Part shown: positions 1 to 11,756 of the stretch, piece after piece
Layout of the letters: every line of letters starts with the position of its first letter
Position numbering within the stretch: the first letter of the stretch is position 1
Origin: Ochotona curzoniae
Lineage: Eukaryota > Chordata > Mammalia > Lagomorpha > Ochotonidae
NCBI RefSeq assembly: GCF_017591425.1
Contig: NW_024467101.1
Span: 9,746,918 to 9,810,917, forward strand
Direction: 5' to 3'
DNA: 64,000 bases
The notes under the pieces: generated by a model
Told to the model about the DNA's origin: nothing
The model's input: the letters and a program-made list of their open reading frames with translations, nothing else
Database searches by the model: none
Translations under genes and position numbers: made by a program

Positions 1-3000
1 ACGCCAGGGCAAGGCTGCTTATGTTTGAAGGCTGTTTCCAAAGATTCCAGAACAGGACTGCACTGTTGTCCCACAGCTTTCCTCAGTGGACTACTCCTTC
101 ACCTCCTTGGCTCATGATGACTTTCTTTTCTTGCTGACTTCTTATCCTGGTGCAGGTTCCTGGAGAGCAGCCCCCAATCATCCTTTGGCTTCCTCTGGAT
201 TGCAGCTCGCCATTCTGATCTGTAGAGTTCTCTGTCTCCCTTTCTACCAGCCTGGTCCCTAACAGGTGTGCTGCCAGTGTGCTCAGGAAAAAGAATACTG
301 GCGACCATACCCTCTGTTGAACAAAGAGCAGAACACGAGGGCGTGGAAGGATGGCCATTGCAGCAGGGAGCTCCTTCAAGGTCAGTGACAGCGTGAGACG
401 AAGCACGGCCTTCAGGGCAAACTTCGTATAGTGAATTTTTCACAGCCTCATTGACTTTGGCTCTTGCCAGGCCTGGAGGTTGGATACTGTGTGTTAGGTT
501 TTAAACATACTTAAAAAGTTCTTATGCACAGCTAATTTCCCGCAGCCAAGTCCTCTTTTCATGATGTATTTACCACAAGCCACAATCCTAGATGCAGTAA
601 GGTGCTTGGCAGGTCCTTTATTCCAGTACCGTAGGAATGGAATGAGGGGTGGAGGGAGAGAAAACTGGAAGGGACACCTCCCCTGCCATGGCGACAGGCT
701 GGGGGCTGCCAGGGCAGGGGAAGAGGGGTGGGACAAGATGCAGGAGGACAGGGGAGAGGTAAAAAGGGAAGGGGAGGGAGAGGGGGAAGGAGAAGGGAGG
801 GGACCCAGATAATCTGAGCCACAGGTAGTGGGTGGGGACTAGAGGAAGGGGCCCGCGAGATTGTGGGTGGGACTCTCAGGTAACCACAAATCACATTTCA
901 TTGGTGGATAACCAGACAGGCAGGAATTTCACAAACGGTGGGAAAGGCGAAGCAGGGAGTGGCACCTGGTCCAAGATGGGATGTTCCAATCACGCCTCAC
1001 AGAGCGGCCCACACCTGAAGCAGAAACCCCCTGTTTGTTCTCTAGGAGGGAATCTCCCTGCTTCTAGATTCCTGAGATGACCTTGGTGCCTTGTGTGTCA
1101 TCCTGGCTAGCCCTTCTATTTCAAGATTCTTAACCTGTGCACACGGCTTGTCCTACCCCTCCCACACTCCTGGCAGAAATACCTAATTGACCACAGAGCA
1201 GGAGACGGTAGCCTTCAAATGCACTGACCGTATTAGTTACTGTACAAGCCAGGGTAATGAAAATGGTATGATGAATCATGAAGTCTGCACAACAGGCTCC
1301 TGGAAAACCAGGGTGTTTGGCCACCCCACTTTCACATCAACTCAAGCCAGGGTTCCCAGCAGCCACTACTGATCGATTGCCAAGTGAGGCTTATTTGTCT
1401 TTGCGGGGGCATCTGTAAAGTAGATGTGACAGGGGAATGGCCAGGGACGCAGAATGCAGACCTGTCCTTTCAGAGATGGGCTTGACTCTGGCCACACACT
1501 GAGGCCAGTCTCAGACTCTCCCATCCTCACCCTGGATTCAGGATGGGGGCGGGGGGGAGTGGCACCATGCCATCCTCCTGGGAGTGAGCCCCCATTTCAT
1601 GCTGTCTTTTAGAGTGCCCGTGACCATGGTGCCTGCCAAGTGCATGTCCCGAGGGAGATACTGTCCTTGTCTCTTGCAGGATGGCCCCGACAAGGACAGG
1701 AACATCACCCTATTTGACTCTTCTGGCTCCCTGAAGGGCTGGGTCGGGTAGGTCCCTGCTCTGTGGTGGCTGAGGGTTCAGGAACTGTGGATCACAGCTG
1801 CCCCTGGTTCAAGTACAGATGTAGAACAGCTAGGAGGGGCACACCCATGCTACCTGCCAATCCTTCACTACTGTCTTGTTCCACTGAGGACTCCCAGTGG
1901 CTGGCTCAGGGCTTGGCACGCAGGGGACACCCCCTCTGAGGAATGCTTCCATCAGGCATCAAAATGAAGCTCAGAGGGGGTGTACCCTTGCAGGGGTCAT
2001 CAGAGAAAGTCATGGCAGGGCTGGGATCCCCTCAGATTCCTCACTGTCTTGTTCTGTCACCATCAGAAACTTCCGTGAGTTCAACACAGCTTTCTGTGAA
2101 TAGTGTTATATTTTTCCTGCCAAGTAGGAAATTGCTACATTGTCCTATATGTGAAGGCATTAAATTACCTTAAAAGAAAAAGACAAGCTCCAAACACCAT
2201 CATGAAGGACACAAAATGGACATTTATTCAGCTCCTTTTATGTGCTCCACTTGAATATCAGCTGGTTCTTGCTTTCTGCAAATTCTACAAGGGCCTGGGA
2301 GGGGATGTTGTGTGGATGTCACAGATGCGTAAACAGAGAGAGAGGGAGGAGCAGGGGGAGCATAGCAGGACATGGACATGAACCCGGGTCTGACCAGGCC
2401 TGAAGATGCCCTTTGCCTGCCTCAGGATGGGATTCAACATGTGAGGCTCCTCATTTACACTGCATGGTGGACAGTGTTGTTGAGGGTCTGGGGACAGAAG
2501 TGGCCATGTACCCATCTGCTGGCCAAACCGGTTTGGTGTTCTTGCAGTCCATTGAAGGTGCGTCATTGAAATCAAACCATGGTGGTGAGGCAGGTGCTTC
2601 GATGGACGGTGACCTTGGCCATCTGGGTGGCTGAACCCTTTCCACAGCCCAGAAGGGCCAGTCTCCATCCTGTGTGTCACTGGATGAGTCGAGGCTGGGA
2701 TGTGAAGCCAGGCTTCGGCCCTTCTGTCGTCATTGTCCGTCCTGGGCTGCCTCCTGTGGTTTGGTTTGCAGTCCAGCGTTTGTCCTTGACCTTGGACCCT
2801 GTGTACTCCAAGAGGAGCTTCAGGCCTGCGCAGGGGTGTGGCTCCTGGAGGACATTATGACGTGCAGGCGGGAACTCTGGTAGTGACTGCCTAGTGAATG
2901 CGTACTCTGTGCATAGTAAGAGTACAAGTGTGCATGGTCTTGGTAGTCCCCAAAATTATGGGAGAAGGAACTGAGCCTCCCTGGGGAAGAAGTGAGCCCT

Positions 3001-4820
3001 TTCTAGGGTGGCCTCCCAGCCCAGGCCTCCCCCTATTTCTGCAGAAGCTCACTCTCTCTTATGTCCCTTCCCTATCTTTTACTTGAGCTGCAAGGGTGGA
3101 TGCTGGCCCGGAGCTGCCTGGGAAGACCAGATCCAGGCATTCCCAAGAGGCCTCGCTTCCCCCTTGGCCCCCATCGATGACTGCGGAAGCCAGCAGCCAG
3201 ATGTTTGCTGTCGGCACAGCAGGTCCCAGCTGTTGGCCCTGGATGTTGCCACGGACGGGCTTCCCTAGCTAACCCTGCCGAGTCGAGAGAGGGGCTGGTG
3301 TTGGTGACAGGATTCAGCCGGAGGTTGGGCATGGGCCTCTGTATCCATCCACCTGCCAGCCTCCTCCAAGAGCCACAGGTAGGAGGGCCCTTCTGGTATG
3401 GCTTCTATGGGCTGTGCACCAGGCTTCATGTGCAATTGGCTGTATGCCTGTGGCAGGTGGCTCACTCTGTCCAAGACTTGACCCGGTGAGGGGGGGTCAG
3501 CGTTTGAGACCCTTGGCATCTGACTCTTGTCCCCTGGTTAGTCTAGCATGAGGGACTTCCCCTCTCAGCACCACAGCGTCCCCATGATGGCATCTGCCTC
3601 ATGGGCTCCACAGAGCGAACTGGCTGAGTGAGTGGTGCCGTGACATGGCCAATCCCACCGAGGGCAGCATCCCCAGCCCCTGGCGCCGTGTCTGTAGCAG
3701 GTGCAGGGGCCAGGTGTAAGGCCAGCTGCCAGCCAGGCAACACCCACACTTCTTGGAGTGTGCAAGGGCAGAGGGAGGGAGCCAGGGCAGTGGAACGTCA
3801 TCGGGCAATCACTCTGTCCTTCCTCCCCACCCTGCTTTCTCCTCTTCCTCCTTTTCACTCCTCCTGGCTTCTTCTTCCTCCATCTTCCTCTTCCTCCCAC
3901 TCCTTTTCAACACTACTCCAGCACTCATGACAGGGTCCCAGGACAGGTGTGGCAGGGAGGGGTGGCTGGGGAGACCTCTTGTCCCTCCTTGCTGGCTCCC
4001 CAGGGTGCAGGCCAGGAGCATGGGGGATGGGCCCTTTCTCTCCAGTACAGCGCTTTCCTGCGGGCACAGACTTTCTTATCTGAGACGCCTGTCCACTCAG
4101 ACTTTACCTTGGAGAACTCTGGAGTTCCCAGGTCAGACCTTGAGCCTGGCGTGTCTTTGTTGGGCCTCTATTTTCCTATCCATGAAATGGGGAGAGTGAA
4201 ATCAGCCGTAGGATATTGTTATCTTGTAACTGGCAAATGAGATAAACCTATGGGGAGGGGGTCCTGGGTTTTAAGATACAACCCAGGAGCTTCGCAGGTA
4301 TGGGGGAGGGGTCATGAGGTTGGGTATTGGGGGCAGGGCGGAGGAAACAGCACCCCCGCACCCCCAAATCTGTGACCTCTACATCACTAGCCAGGATCAG
4401 ATTGCCAGAGTCATCTCTTCCATGCAGCCCACCTGGATTGGAGGAATAAACATGCATGCCCAAGCCGCGACGGACAAACCCACAAATCCCCGCGTACGGG
4501 GTGCTGATGCCTCCTTTAGGGCCAGGGTTGTTAGGGGAGGAAGGGCTGGCTGGAGCTCTGGGATGTTTAGACCACTTGCTTCCCCACCCCACTGCCCCAG
4601 GAAGGGGGCTTGGCCCTTGAAACCATTGAGACCTTGGCCCTGAGACCTTTGAGGTGCCAACCACAGCCCTGTCCGTGCAGCAAGTGGCACACACAGAGGA
4701 CTGTCCTAGGGTGGCTGTGCCACGGGTGGCGCAGGCACATTAGGATTCTGTGCCTGCCCAGGATTTGTGGGCTGGGGCTTGCCGCACACGCATCGATCTG
4801 TTCCGAAGTTTGACTCTCAG
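1..4820. other. GC-rich unique non-coding sequence
   Basis: There is no supported gene apart from the candidate exon at 1612-1751. The stretch holds a purine-rich tract at about 735-808, a pyrimidine-rich tract at about 3822-3912, and decayed MIR-like tails such as the one near 4165-4200. A somewhat AT-rich patch at 2085-2210 could be a weak conserved element. Open frames here overlap one another in several frames without domains and look like chance products of GC-rich DNA. Confidence 0.6.
1612..1751 (+). other. Candidate short exon or mini-ORF with splice signals
   Basis: A pyrimidine-rich stretch ends in TTGCAG at 1674-1679. It is followed by 68 bases (1680-1747) and a donor-like GTAGGT at 1748-1753. 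One frame is open through the 68 bases and extends back through ATG codons at 1599 and 1626 (the latter in ACCATGG context) to a TAG at 1749-1751. A second acceptor-like CTTTTAG ends at 1612. The inferred peptide is about 41-50 residues and I do not recognise it. It could be an exon of a coding gene or lncRNA, or chance. No partner exon is visible in the window. Confidence 0.2.
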
Positions 4821-4824
4821 CCAT

Positions 4825-4930
4825 GACAAAACTGGGGGCAAATTAATTGTTCTCCTGGATATTAAGCATCAGACTCCATTAATCCTTTCTGAGCCAGCCG
4901 CCTGCTGAATACTAATTGGGAGGGCTACGG
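4825..4930. promoter_or_regulatory. Candidate conserved non-coding element (4.8 kb)
   Basis: This AT-rich island in GC-rich surroundings carries several homeodomain-type cores: AATTAATT near 4841, CATTAATCC near 4877 and CTAATTGG near 4912. No repeat family is recognised. The composition and motif density suggest an enhancer-like element, but conservation was not tested. Confidence 0.4.
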
Positions 4931-5194
4931 GGCTGCTGTGGGGGTGGGGGGAGGGTTTATACATCGCCCCAGGGTCCTGCCTTTACACATTTTCTCCTAC
5001 CTGGGTGTGGGCACCCAGGAGGCTGAGCTCCCTCCCCACTCCCGCTCACAGGTGATGCCTCAATATCACCCTGTAGCTGAGGACAGGAGACAAGGACAGG
5101 TGGACCCAACCTGAGACCCACTCCCCTTCCCCACCCCCACCTGGGTCCCTTCCTCCCTCTCTTCCCAGGAAGCCCTGGGGCCCGGTGGCAAGAT

Positions 5195-5295
5195 TGTTTT
5201 ATGCAAATTCCAATATCTGTATGCAGGCCTGGCCGCTGAGGATGAACACAAGAAATAATTACCAAATTATGCACGTCGAGTTGGTTTTCCTGCAT
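5195..5295. promoter_or_regulatory. Candidate conserved non-coding element with octamer
   Basis: A perfect octamer ATGCAAAT lies at 5201-5208. It is followed by an AT-rich segment with AATAATTACCAAATTATGC at about 5253-5271. The island is unique-looking and flanked by GC-rich DNA and the CCAG array at 5351. POU/homeodomain binding is inferred from the motifs only. Confidence 0.4.
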
Positions 5296-5348
5296 CCTGA
5301 GCCCTTAGCAGGAAATGCAGAGACCTCCTGGGTGAGGCCAGGTGCCCA

Positions 5349-5350
<2 letters not shown>

Positions 5351-5386
<36 letters not shown>
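5351..5386. repeat. (CCAG)n tetranucleotide microsatellite
   Basis: Nine perfect CCAG units in tandem are seen directly. The array creates artificial open frames on both strands and is not a CRISPR array because there are no spacers. Confidence 0.95.
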
Positions 5387-6089
5387 ACCCGTGCTGCAAC
5401 TGCAGCGCCTGTCGGAGGTGGGGTAGCCTCCAAGCCTTACCTAGGAATGCGGCAGAGGTTCTTGGGTGTGTCTGGGAAGAGGTGGACTGGAGAACCAGGC
5501 TGTTGAGGCTGCCGGAGGTCCTTGAGCAACTCACAGGGCTTTTGTGCAGCCTTGGTGTTCCCATCTGCAGAAGGGGAGAATTAACGAGTGGCCCAGCAAT
5601 GCTACGTTTGGGGAAGGGGGCACGGCATGGGGTGGCATGGTGTGGTATGTTATGTGGTGTGGCGCTCAGCACTGCATGCGTGCACTGTGTACCCCCAACC
5701 AGCCCTCCACTGTGGTTCCCAAAACGCTCCCCTGCTCTCCCCTTCCAATTTACTCTCAGCTCGGAGACATGCTCGTGGCTGCCCATCCCCTGACTCGCCC
5801 TGAGCTGAACACCCCTCACCTCACCCCTGCCCACCTCTGCCTCCCAGCCTGGGCTCCGTTCACTTCCACCTGGATGTTTTAACTCTTGCTTTCTTCTGTT
5901 TCCACCGTGGACAGTCTGAAATCCTGACCTGCTAAGATTCGGACGTATGAAGCAGATGTGATGTGTCAAAAAGCATGCCCGGTGACATGTCTCTTAAGCT
6001 CCGTCTTAGCGAGAATGGGGCATTCACGATTTGGAACATCTTACTTGCTCAAAGGGACTGATTTTCTCACTTTATTGATTCTAAGGGTG

Positions 6090-6340
6090 GGGGAGTCACC
6101 TCCTCCAGGAAGCACTCCCTGATTGATTCAGATGTTCTTGACACTTTGTCTCCACAGACGCCCTCCCATACTTGGGGCTCCGTGAGCCCCTCCGAGGGCA
6201 GGGATCCCAGGGGTCTTCCTGCTTGGAGAGTCTTGCTCAGTCTTCGGTTCTCCCTGTCCCCACCTGCTGGCTCCTTTGGTCCCTCCCTCCCTGGATGAAG
6301 GTTGTAGCATTGTGCACGTTCTTGTTTCCATTTGTCAAAT
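6090..6340 (+). mobile_element. Probable LINE2 3' end fragment
   Basis: The wording is typical of decayed L2 3' ends: a GTCACCTCCTCCAGGAAGC stretch at about 6097-6115, then CTTGACACTTTGTCTCC, then a GAGGGCAGGGATC motif near 6191. It is ancient and diverged, assigned by remembered consensus only. Confidence 0.45.
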
Positions 6341-6941
6341 GGGCTTGCCGGCCCCCAGACTAGAAAATCTGGGTGTGGAGTTGGGCCACCCCCATGAATC
6401 ATTCATCGGCTGCCCACTCCAGACCTGGCAGTGGTATCCCTACTGTGCGCTCACATGAGGGGAGACAGTGGCAACAAACCCGCAAACCAAAGGGTTTAGG
6501 ATAGAAAGAGCTCTTTCCTGGAACTATCAGGGAGGGCTTCCAGGAGGAGGTGTTCATTGAGCAGAGGCCTTGAGGGAGAAGAGGGACAGCAACCAACTGC
6601 AGGTGGTGGATGTCCTTTATGAAGATAGATGGCTGGAAGAGTGTTCAAGGGAGTCTCCCACAGGGTCCCCCCTTCTGACCCTGCCTCCTTGAAACACTGC
6701 AAACAGCCCCCTGTTGGTCAGCCTGCTTCGGTGCTGCTGGGTGTTTGCCCTTGGTATAGGGGTAGGAGATGAGGGGGCTCAGGTGTCAAGGGTACCCTCC
6801 TGAGACCACCCTCCTCCCTCACCTGGTGGGCAGCAGTCCCACCCACTGCCCCTCAACACGCAGGGGTCCCCACGCGGAGTGGTGGGGCTGGCCTTGAATT
6901 GCCCCTGCAGACACTGTCTCCAGAAAGGATTAGCTGATCGG

Positions 6942-6969
6942 GGCAGGCAGGCAGGCAGGCAGGCAGGCG
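6942..6969. repeat. (GGCA)n microsatellite
   Basis: About six GGCA units in tandem, degenerating at the 3' end to GGCGGGG. It lies just upstream of the candidate element at 7005-7215. Confidence 0.9.
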
Positions 6970-7004
6970 GGGAGGAGCCAGGCCCACGCATGCTGCCCAC
7001 TGGT

Positions 7005-7215
7005 GGGAAATTAAATACTGTGCGTTTCTGCCGCTGGGAGCCGGAATGGGGCTGGCAGGGCAGTGGGGCTGGGCCGCAGGCGGCGGTGACGACTGGCAAC
7101 TCGTGGCAAGTCGTAAATCAAAAGAACCGATGAAATCTCTAATAGCGGGAGCGCGCCTGGCATTGGCGTATAAATAAAGTTCCCCTTCTTGAAAAGCATC
7201 TGATCCCAGCCTTGC
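7005..7215. promoter_or_regulatory. Candidate conserved non-coding element (7.0-7.2 kb)
   Basis: A non-repetitive stretch combines retained CpGs (GCGGCGGTGACGAC near 7079) with AT-rich motifs: GGAAATTAAATACTG near 7006, CGTAAATCAAAAG near 7111 and GCGTATAAATAAAG near 7166. The TATAAATA at about 7169 could be a TATA-like box, but no gene follows it. It looks like an enhancer or a cryptic promoter. Confidence 0.4.
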
Positions 7216-7219
7216 CGCC

Positions 7220-8240
7220 AAGCCTCCGCAGCCCAGTGGGCCGGTGGCCGTGGCAGCCAGGCTGGCCTCAGGCCAGGGGCCAGCTGGGTTTGGGAACTGT
7301 GGATCATTCCCCAGCTGTAGCCTTGGCTTGCTCCTGACGCAGGCCTCTTCCTCATCTCGCCTGCCCTGGCATGGGGGCCCCTGTGCAAACTGGGCTCCGC
7401 TAGGCTGGGTGGTGGGAGCAGGGAGTATGGATCTGCATGGTAGGGGTTGAGCCGACCAAGAGGCTGAGAGGCTGAGCGTTCCCCCACTGCCCCCTCACCC
7501 TACTCACAACCAAAGTCACACACGGCAGGTCCTGGAGTCCCTGGGCTGGGCATGGAGGACAGGGCAGCACATACTTGGAACTGGGTCTAATTCCATAACA
7601 TTTTACAGCTGGGACTGGGGTCCACATTGGTCCACGGGAAGCTCGGGGGCTATGGCCAGGCATCCCTGGACTGACCTGCCGTTCCGTTCTGCCTCCCAGC
7701 TTGAGTTTTTGCACAACGTCTGTCCCAAGTGCCGCATCCCCACGGCCCGCTGGCGTTGGACGCTGTCAGGCTGAACCCCAGGACACCACCAGCACCTGGC
7801 CTGGCATGGACTCTTGTCTCTATGCTGTTGGTTTCCGGGAGCTCGGGTGCTTGGCTTCCTCTTCTTACAGCACAGGGATGAGGACAACAGCTGATTCTAG
7901 CGAGGGCGCGAGGCCTGATGTCTGTGGTTCATGTAGAGGGCTTGGCGCTGGCCTGGGGCCAAGGAGGGCTGTGTGTAGAAGCATGCAGTTTCCCTCTCAG
8001 CCATTTACTTCTTCTTTTGTCCTTCCTTCCTTCTTTCCTTCCATCTATCCAACCATCATCCGTCCATCCATCCACCACCTTATTCATTGATGTATCCCAC
8101 GGCCTCACATGGAATGGGTGCTCTCTGAATCTTTGACTTCCTATCCTAGGGACATGCTACTGTAGTGCTGGGTTTCTATGGGTACCCTGAACCCACAGTG
8201 AATCTGGGTCCCTCCTGGAGCTGTGATCTAGAAGGTTCCA
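7220..8240. other. GC-rich unique sequence, no gene seen
   Basis: The stretch contains a degenerate TTCC/ATCC pyrimidine-rich run at about 8019-8075. Nothing else is assignable. Confidence 0.5.
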
Positions 8241-8249
8241 GGAAGACAA

Positions 8250-8570
8250 CGAGTCTTCATAGAATTATAAGGGGGTTGTAAAGCACTAACAGCTGTCCAG
8301 GGCTGAGTGGAATCTCTTTGGCTGGGGTCAGAGAGGACTTCCTGGAGGAGGCATCTGGGGCCTGCAGGTGAGAGGAAGAGCATCCCAGGTGGTGCCTGGG
8401 AGCCACATGAGCAAAGGCAGGAAGCCCCAAAGGCCCTCTGTGAAAGAGAAGGCAAGGCAGGTGAGTGGGGTGCAAGAGGGAGGGCTCAGAGATTTTCTGC
8501 CCATTTTGCATAAGGGTAAACTGAGCCCTGAGAGAACGCAGCAGTCAGAGCCAGAATAGAGTGACAGACA
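8250..8570 (+). mobile_element. Ancient MIR/L2-class repeat, decayed
   Basis: The sequence reads like a common mammalian-wide repeat: GAGGACTTCCTGGAGGAGGC at about 8332-8351, GAAGAGCATCCCAGGTGGTG near 8373, and CCCATTTTGCATAAGGGTAAACTGAG near 8499-8524. The last segment is the familiar MIR 'count and subtract' wording. Family assignment is approximate. Confidence 0.4.
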
Positions 8571-8869
8571 CAGGGTTGGCCCAAGTTCACACCTGCTGGG
8601 AGGTGCTCAGGCCTGGAGGAGAGTGGTTGCACGGGCCTTGGTTTGCCAAGAGTCTCTACACACATGGAGATGGCTTGTGAGGTCTCTCCACCTGGCTAGG
8701 GGTAGCGGTGGGGGCTGGGCAGGCTGACGTCACTCTGTGCCCTGGGCCTTGAGGACAGGACAGGCGGGCTCCGATCTCTCCTCTGGCTCCCATTGTCTCA
8801 GATCCCAGATCCATTTCAGAGTCTCAGTTCACAGGGCCCCGGCTCCTTTGTGCGGTCTCCAAAGTCCTT

Positions 8870-9155
8870 TCCTTTGTGATTTTAATTTTTCTTCCCCCTT
8901 TTTCATTATGGGAATCCAGAATCCCTTGACAGGAAAATCGGCCCGGGAGGCAGGCTGCAACAGTTGGTTTCTCTCTCCATGCGAAAGCCATTACAGGGCT
9001 GTCCGGGGCCCCGAGCCCAAGCCTGTATGTGTGTAGCACAGCCCGTTCCTTCCCCGCGTCCCGGGAAAGTGGGCCCAGCTGTCAGCCCCGAGCCCGCCCG
9101 GCCCGTATAATGCGAACCAGGCCGCGCCAAGGAGCCATGCCTGCTTTGATCAGGG
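8870..9155. promoter_or_regulatory. Candidate conserved non-coding element, CpG-rich half
   Basis: An AT-rich left part (GTGATTTTAATTTTTC near 8876) passes into a CpG-rich right part (CCCGCGTCCCGGG near 9053, CCCGCCCGGCCCGTATAATGCG near 9093-9114). A TCF/LEF-like CTTTGATC lies at 9144-9151. It is not repetitive. The mixture suggests a regulatory element, possibly a small CpG island without a visible transcript. Confidence 0.4.
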
Positions 9156-9424
9156 GGCTCCTCTCTGTCTGCCGGCTCCCATCAGGTGCTGGGCCCACTC
9201 TCTGCCTGCTGCCCTATCTCTGCCTGGGGTCTCCGTGGGTGGAGGTGTCAGCACTGGGGCTGGGGCTGCTGGGCACCCCACCCCATCGAGCAGGAGAGAG
9301 GCGGGGGGCTGGTGGGCTTCCCACTTTGCAGGAAGGGTGCAGGGGTCCCAGGAGAGAAGGCAAGACAAAGACAATGGGACTGGGGGCATGGAGCAAGAAT
9401 GGGTAGGGGAGGAGAGGTGAAGTA

Positions 9425-9425
<1 letters not shown>

Positions 9426-9471
<46 letters not shown>
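9426..9471. repeat. (CA)n microsatellite
   Basis: An uninterrupted CA run of about 23 units, read directly. Confidence 0.97.
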
Positions 9472-9473
<2 letters not shown>

Positions 9474-9539
9474 AGAGACCCAAGGTGGGGATGGAGCAAG
9501 GAGAGGGAGGAATGGAGGAGCGAGGTTTAAAAAAAAAAA

Positions 9540-9882
9540 ACTGATTTAGGGGCCTAGCGTGGTAGCCTAGCAGCTAAAGTCCTCACCTTGCATGTGTCAG
9601 GATCCCATATGGGCACCGGTTCTAATCCCAGCGGCTCCACTTCCCATCCAGCTCCCTGCTTGTAGTCTGGGAAACCAGTCAAAGATGGCCCAAAGCCGTG
9701 GGACCCTGCACCTGCATGGGAGACCTGGAAGAGCCTCTGGGCTCCTGACTTCAGAGTGGTGTAGTTCTAGCCGTTGTGGCCGCTTGGAGAGTGGATCATC
9801 AGACGGAAGATATTCCACTCTGCCTCTTCTCATTTTTGTATATCTGACTTTTCAATGAAAAAAAAAATATACTGATTTAGGG
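9540..9882 (+). mobile_element. C-repeat SINE with target-site duplication
   Basis: The body is about 9552-9870. It has the full tRNA-related head (B-box-like GGTTCTAATCC at 9618-9628), the SINE-specific middle and a short A-rich tail. ACTGATTTAGGG is present at both 9540-9551 and 9871-9882 and marks the target duplication. The copy is fairly well preserved and sits exactly at the 5' edge of the next, older SINE. Confidence 0.9.
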
Positions 9883-10150
9883 AGGCTAGTGCTGTGACAT
9901 TGTAAGCTAAGCCTCCACCTGCAGCACTGACATCTCATCAGGGTGTCAGTTAGAGTCCAGCTGTTCCACTTCCCATTCAGCTCCCAGCTAATGGCCTGGA
10001 AAGGCAGCAGAGGATGGGCAAGGCCTTGGATCCCTGCACCCACATGGGAAACCTGAAAGAAGCTCCTGGCTCCTGGCTTCAGATGACCTCAGCTCTGGGC
10101 ACTGTGGCCATTTGAGGAGTGAACCAGCACATGGGAACAGGGGGTTAGGT
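9883..10150 (+). mobile_element. Older C-repeat SINE
   Basis: Decayed head (AGGCTAGTGCTGTGACATTG), then CCACTTCCCATTCAGCTCCC near 9965 and GAAGCTCCTGGCTCCTGGC near 10059. The tail is not clear after about 10150. The 5' edge is interrupted by the younger SINE at 9540-9882. Confidence 0.85.
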
Positions 10151-11755
10151 CTGTGAACCATTAGCTGTTGCTTTGCCAGGATGTGCATGTGTGGGGAGCC
10201 GGTTTGGAACTGGCATCGGGATATGAAATCCGGGTATTCTGATGGCAGAGAATACCAAGCTGCGTCCCCTCAACCCCTTCCTCACCTCCACATTTAAAAA
10301 GGAGACAAAAGCCAAGAGAGACTCGCACATCAGGGCGAGAGACGAGAAAAACCCAAAGCCCGCACCCCCGCCCCCGCCCAGACTCAGTTTCCCCATCTGT
10401 AAAATGAGCAGCCTGGGGCTGGGTGGTCGCTGAGGCTCCGGTAGGGGAAGGGGGCTCTGGAGGAGGCACCTGTGACAGCAAGCCGTGACCTTCAGTCCTG
10501 GACTTGGCTTCTCATCCGGCTCCTGGCAGATGGAGGAGGGTATGGCCTATAGGTGAGAAGTCCCATGCTGTGTCAGTTTCCTCCTGTCATCCAGCATGCC
10601 AGGAGCAGTGACTTCAGAGGTCCATACGGTGGTGCGTGCTCACATGTGTGAACATGCATGTGCTGTGAGCCCACTCCCTGTTGGAAATGGCACCCTCACT
10701 CCCAAGCTCCAGGGCACCCAGAGTTCCCAGCCCCCTTGCTACCAGGCTTCCAGCCCTCAGGGGCCCTGCCTAAGCTTTCTAGGCCCCTGGGGACCTCACT
10801 CTGCTTCTGTGGCTTGCACCTTGGGTAGGGGCTGGTGGCAATGTTTCTTCCGGTGTTTTAGACCCAGGAATCCTGATCTGTGGAGGTTCTAAGGATTGGG
10901 GTGCAGGGGTGAGGATGTGGCCATCCCAGCCCTGGGGAAACTTTCCTGTCTGTGAAATGGGCATAGCAGCACCTTGTCAGGTTTTTGCCATGACCAGGTC
11001 CCAGTTGATGCTCAGCTCTTGCCTCTGCCTGTGAGCTCTGGAGGATCCAGCCCATGCCAGCCTCATTCACCCTGCCCCTAGTGCCCAGTGTGGGTTAGAT
11101 GCCAGCATGCATGTGTTCCTTTCTGCTGAATGCCTGCCACACTTGGGGCCTCAGTCTTCCCCTCTGTAAAATGGGTCTAAGTCACCCATCTCTGCTGGTT
11201 GTTGAGAAAGCAACCCAAACCCTCTTGTTCTCATTTCTTGCGGGAACACTGGCGTGAGAGTCCTCCATCCAGCCTCCATCCCATGAGGGTACCTGGCCTG
11301 GGACTCACAGGCTTCCTGTGGGTGGCACAGAGGAGAAGTACCCTGGGCTCCTGCTTGTTCTTGCCCACACCCAGGTGGCTGTTCTGTCCTGTGCTGTTCT
11401 GTTCCTTCTAGCTCCACCTCTGCCCGCCTCCCTCCCCTCATCCCTGGCCAGAGGTCATGGGTGGAGGAGGGGCCCTGCCTGCCTGCCTGGGGTTTATCTG
11501 TAATCTAATGCGGGCTGGGAAAGGGGTCAGCACCTCCATTGCTGGAAGGAGGCAGGAGTGAGGGTGAGAGGGGGAGGTGGGGGTAAGAAATCTGAAAAGT
11601 CTCCGTAGGGCTGGGCTATACCTTGGTCCATGGCTCTGGGAGGACTCTATATGAACCTATGTGGCCCTCACATGGCTCTTGGTCTCCTGAGATTCCTAGG
11701 AACCATGGAGCCAAGGAGAGGGACCAGTTTATCCCCTAAAACCAGCTCCCCTGGC
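10150..11755. other. Unique GC-rich stretch, MIR-like traces
   Basis: Two short fragments resemble the end of MIR elements: CAGTTTCCCCATCTGTAAAA at 10385-10404 and TCTTCCCCTCTGTAAAATGG near 11154-11173. No gene or other structure was recognised. Confidence 0.45.
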
Positions 11756-11756
11756 G

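Noticed and set aside
5259..5969. 236-codon frame with Gly-Trp-Leu-Ala repeats
   Set aside because: The repeats are the translation of the (CCAG)n array.
7165..7190. TATAAATA as a core promoter
   Set aside because: No transcript, start motif or gene follows. Such words are common in AT-rich islands.
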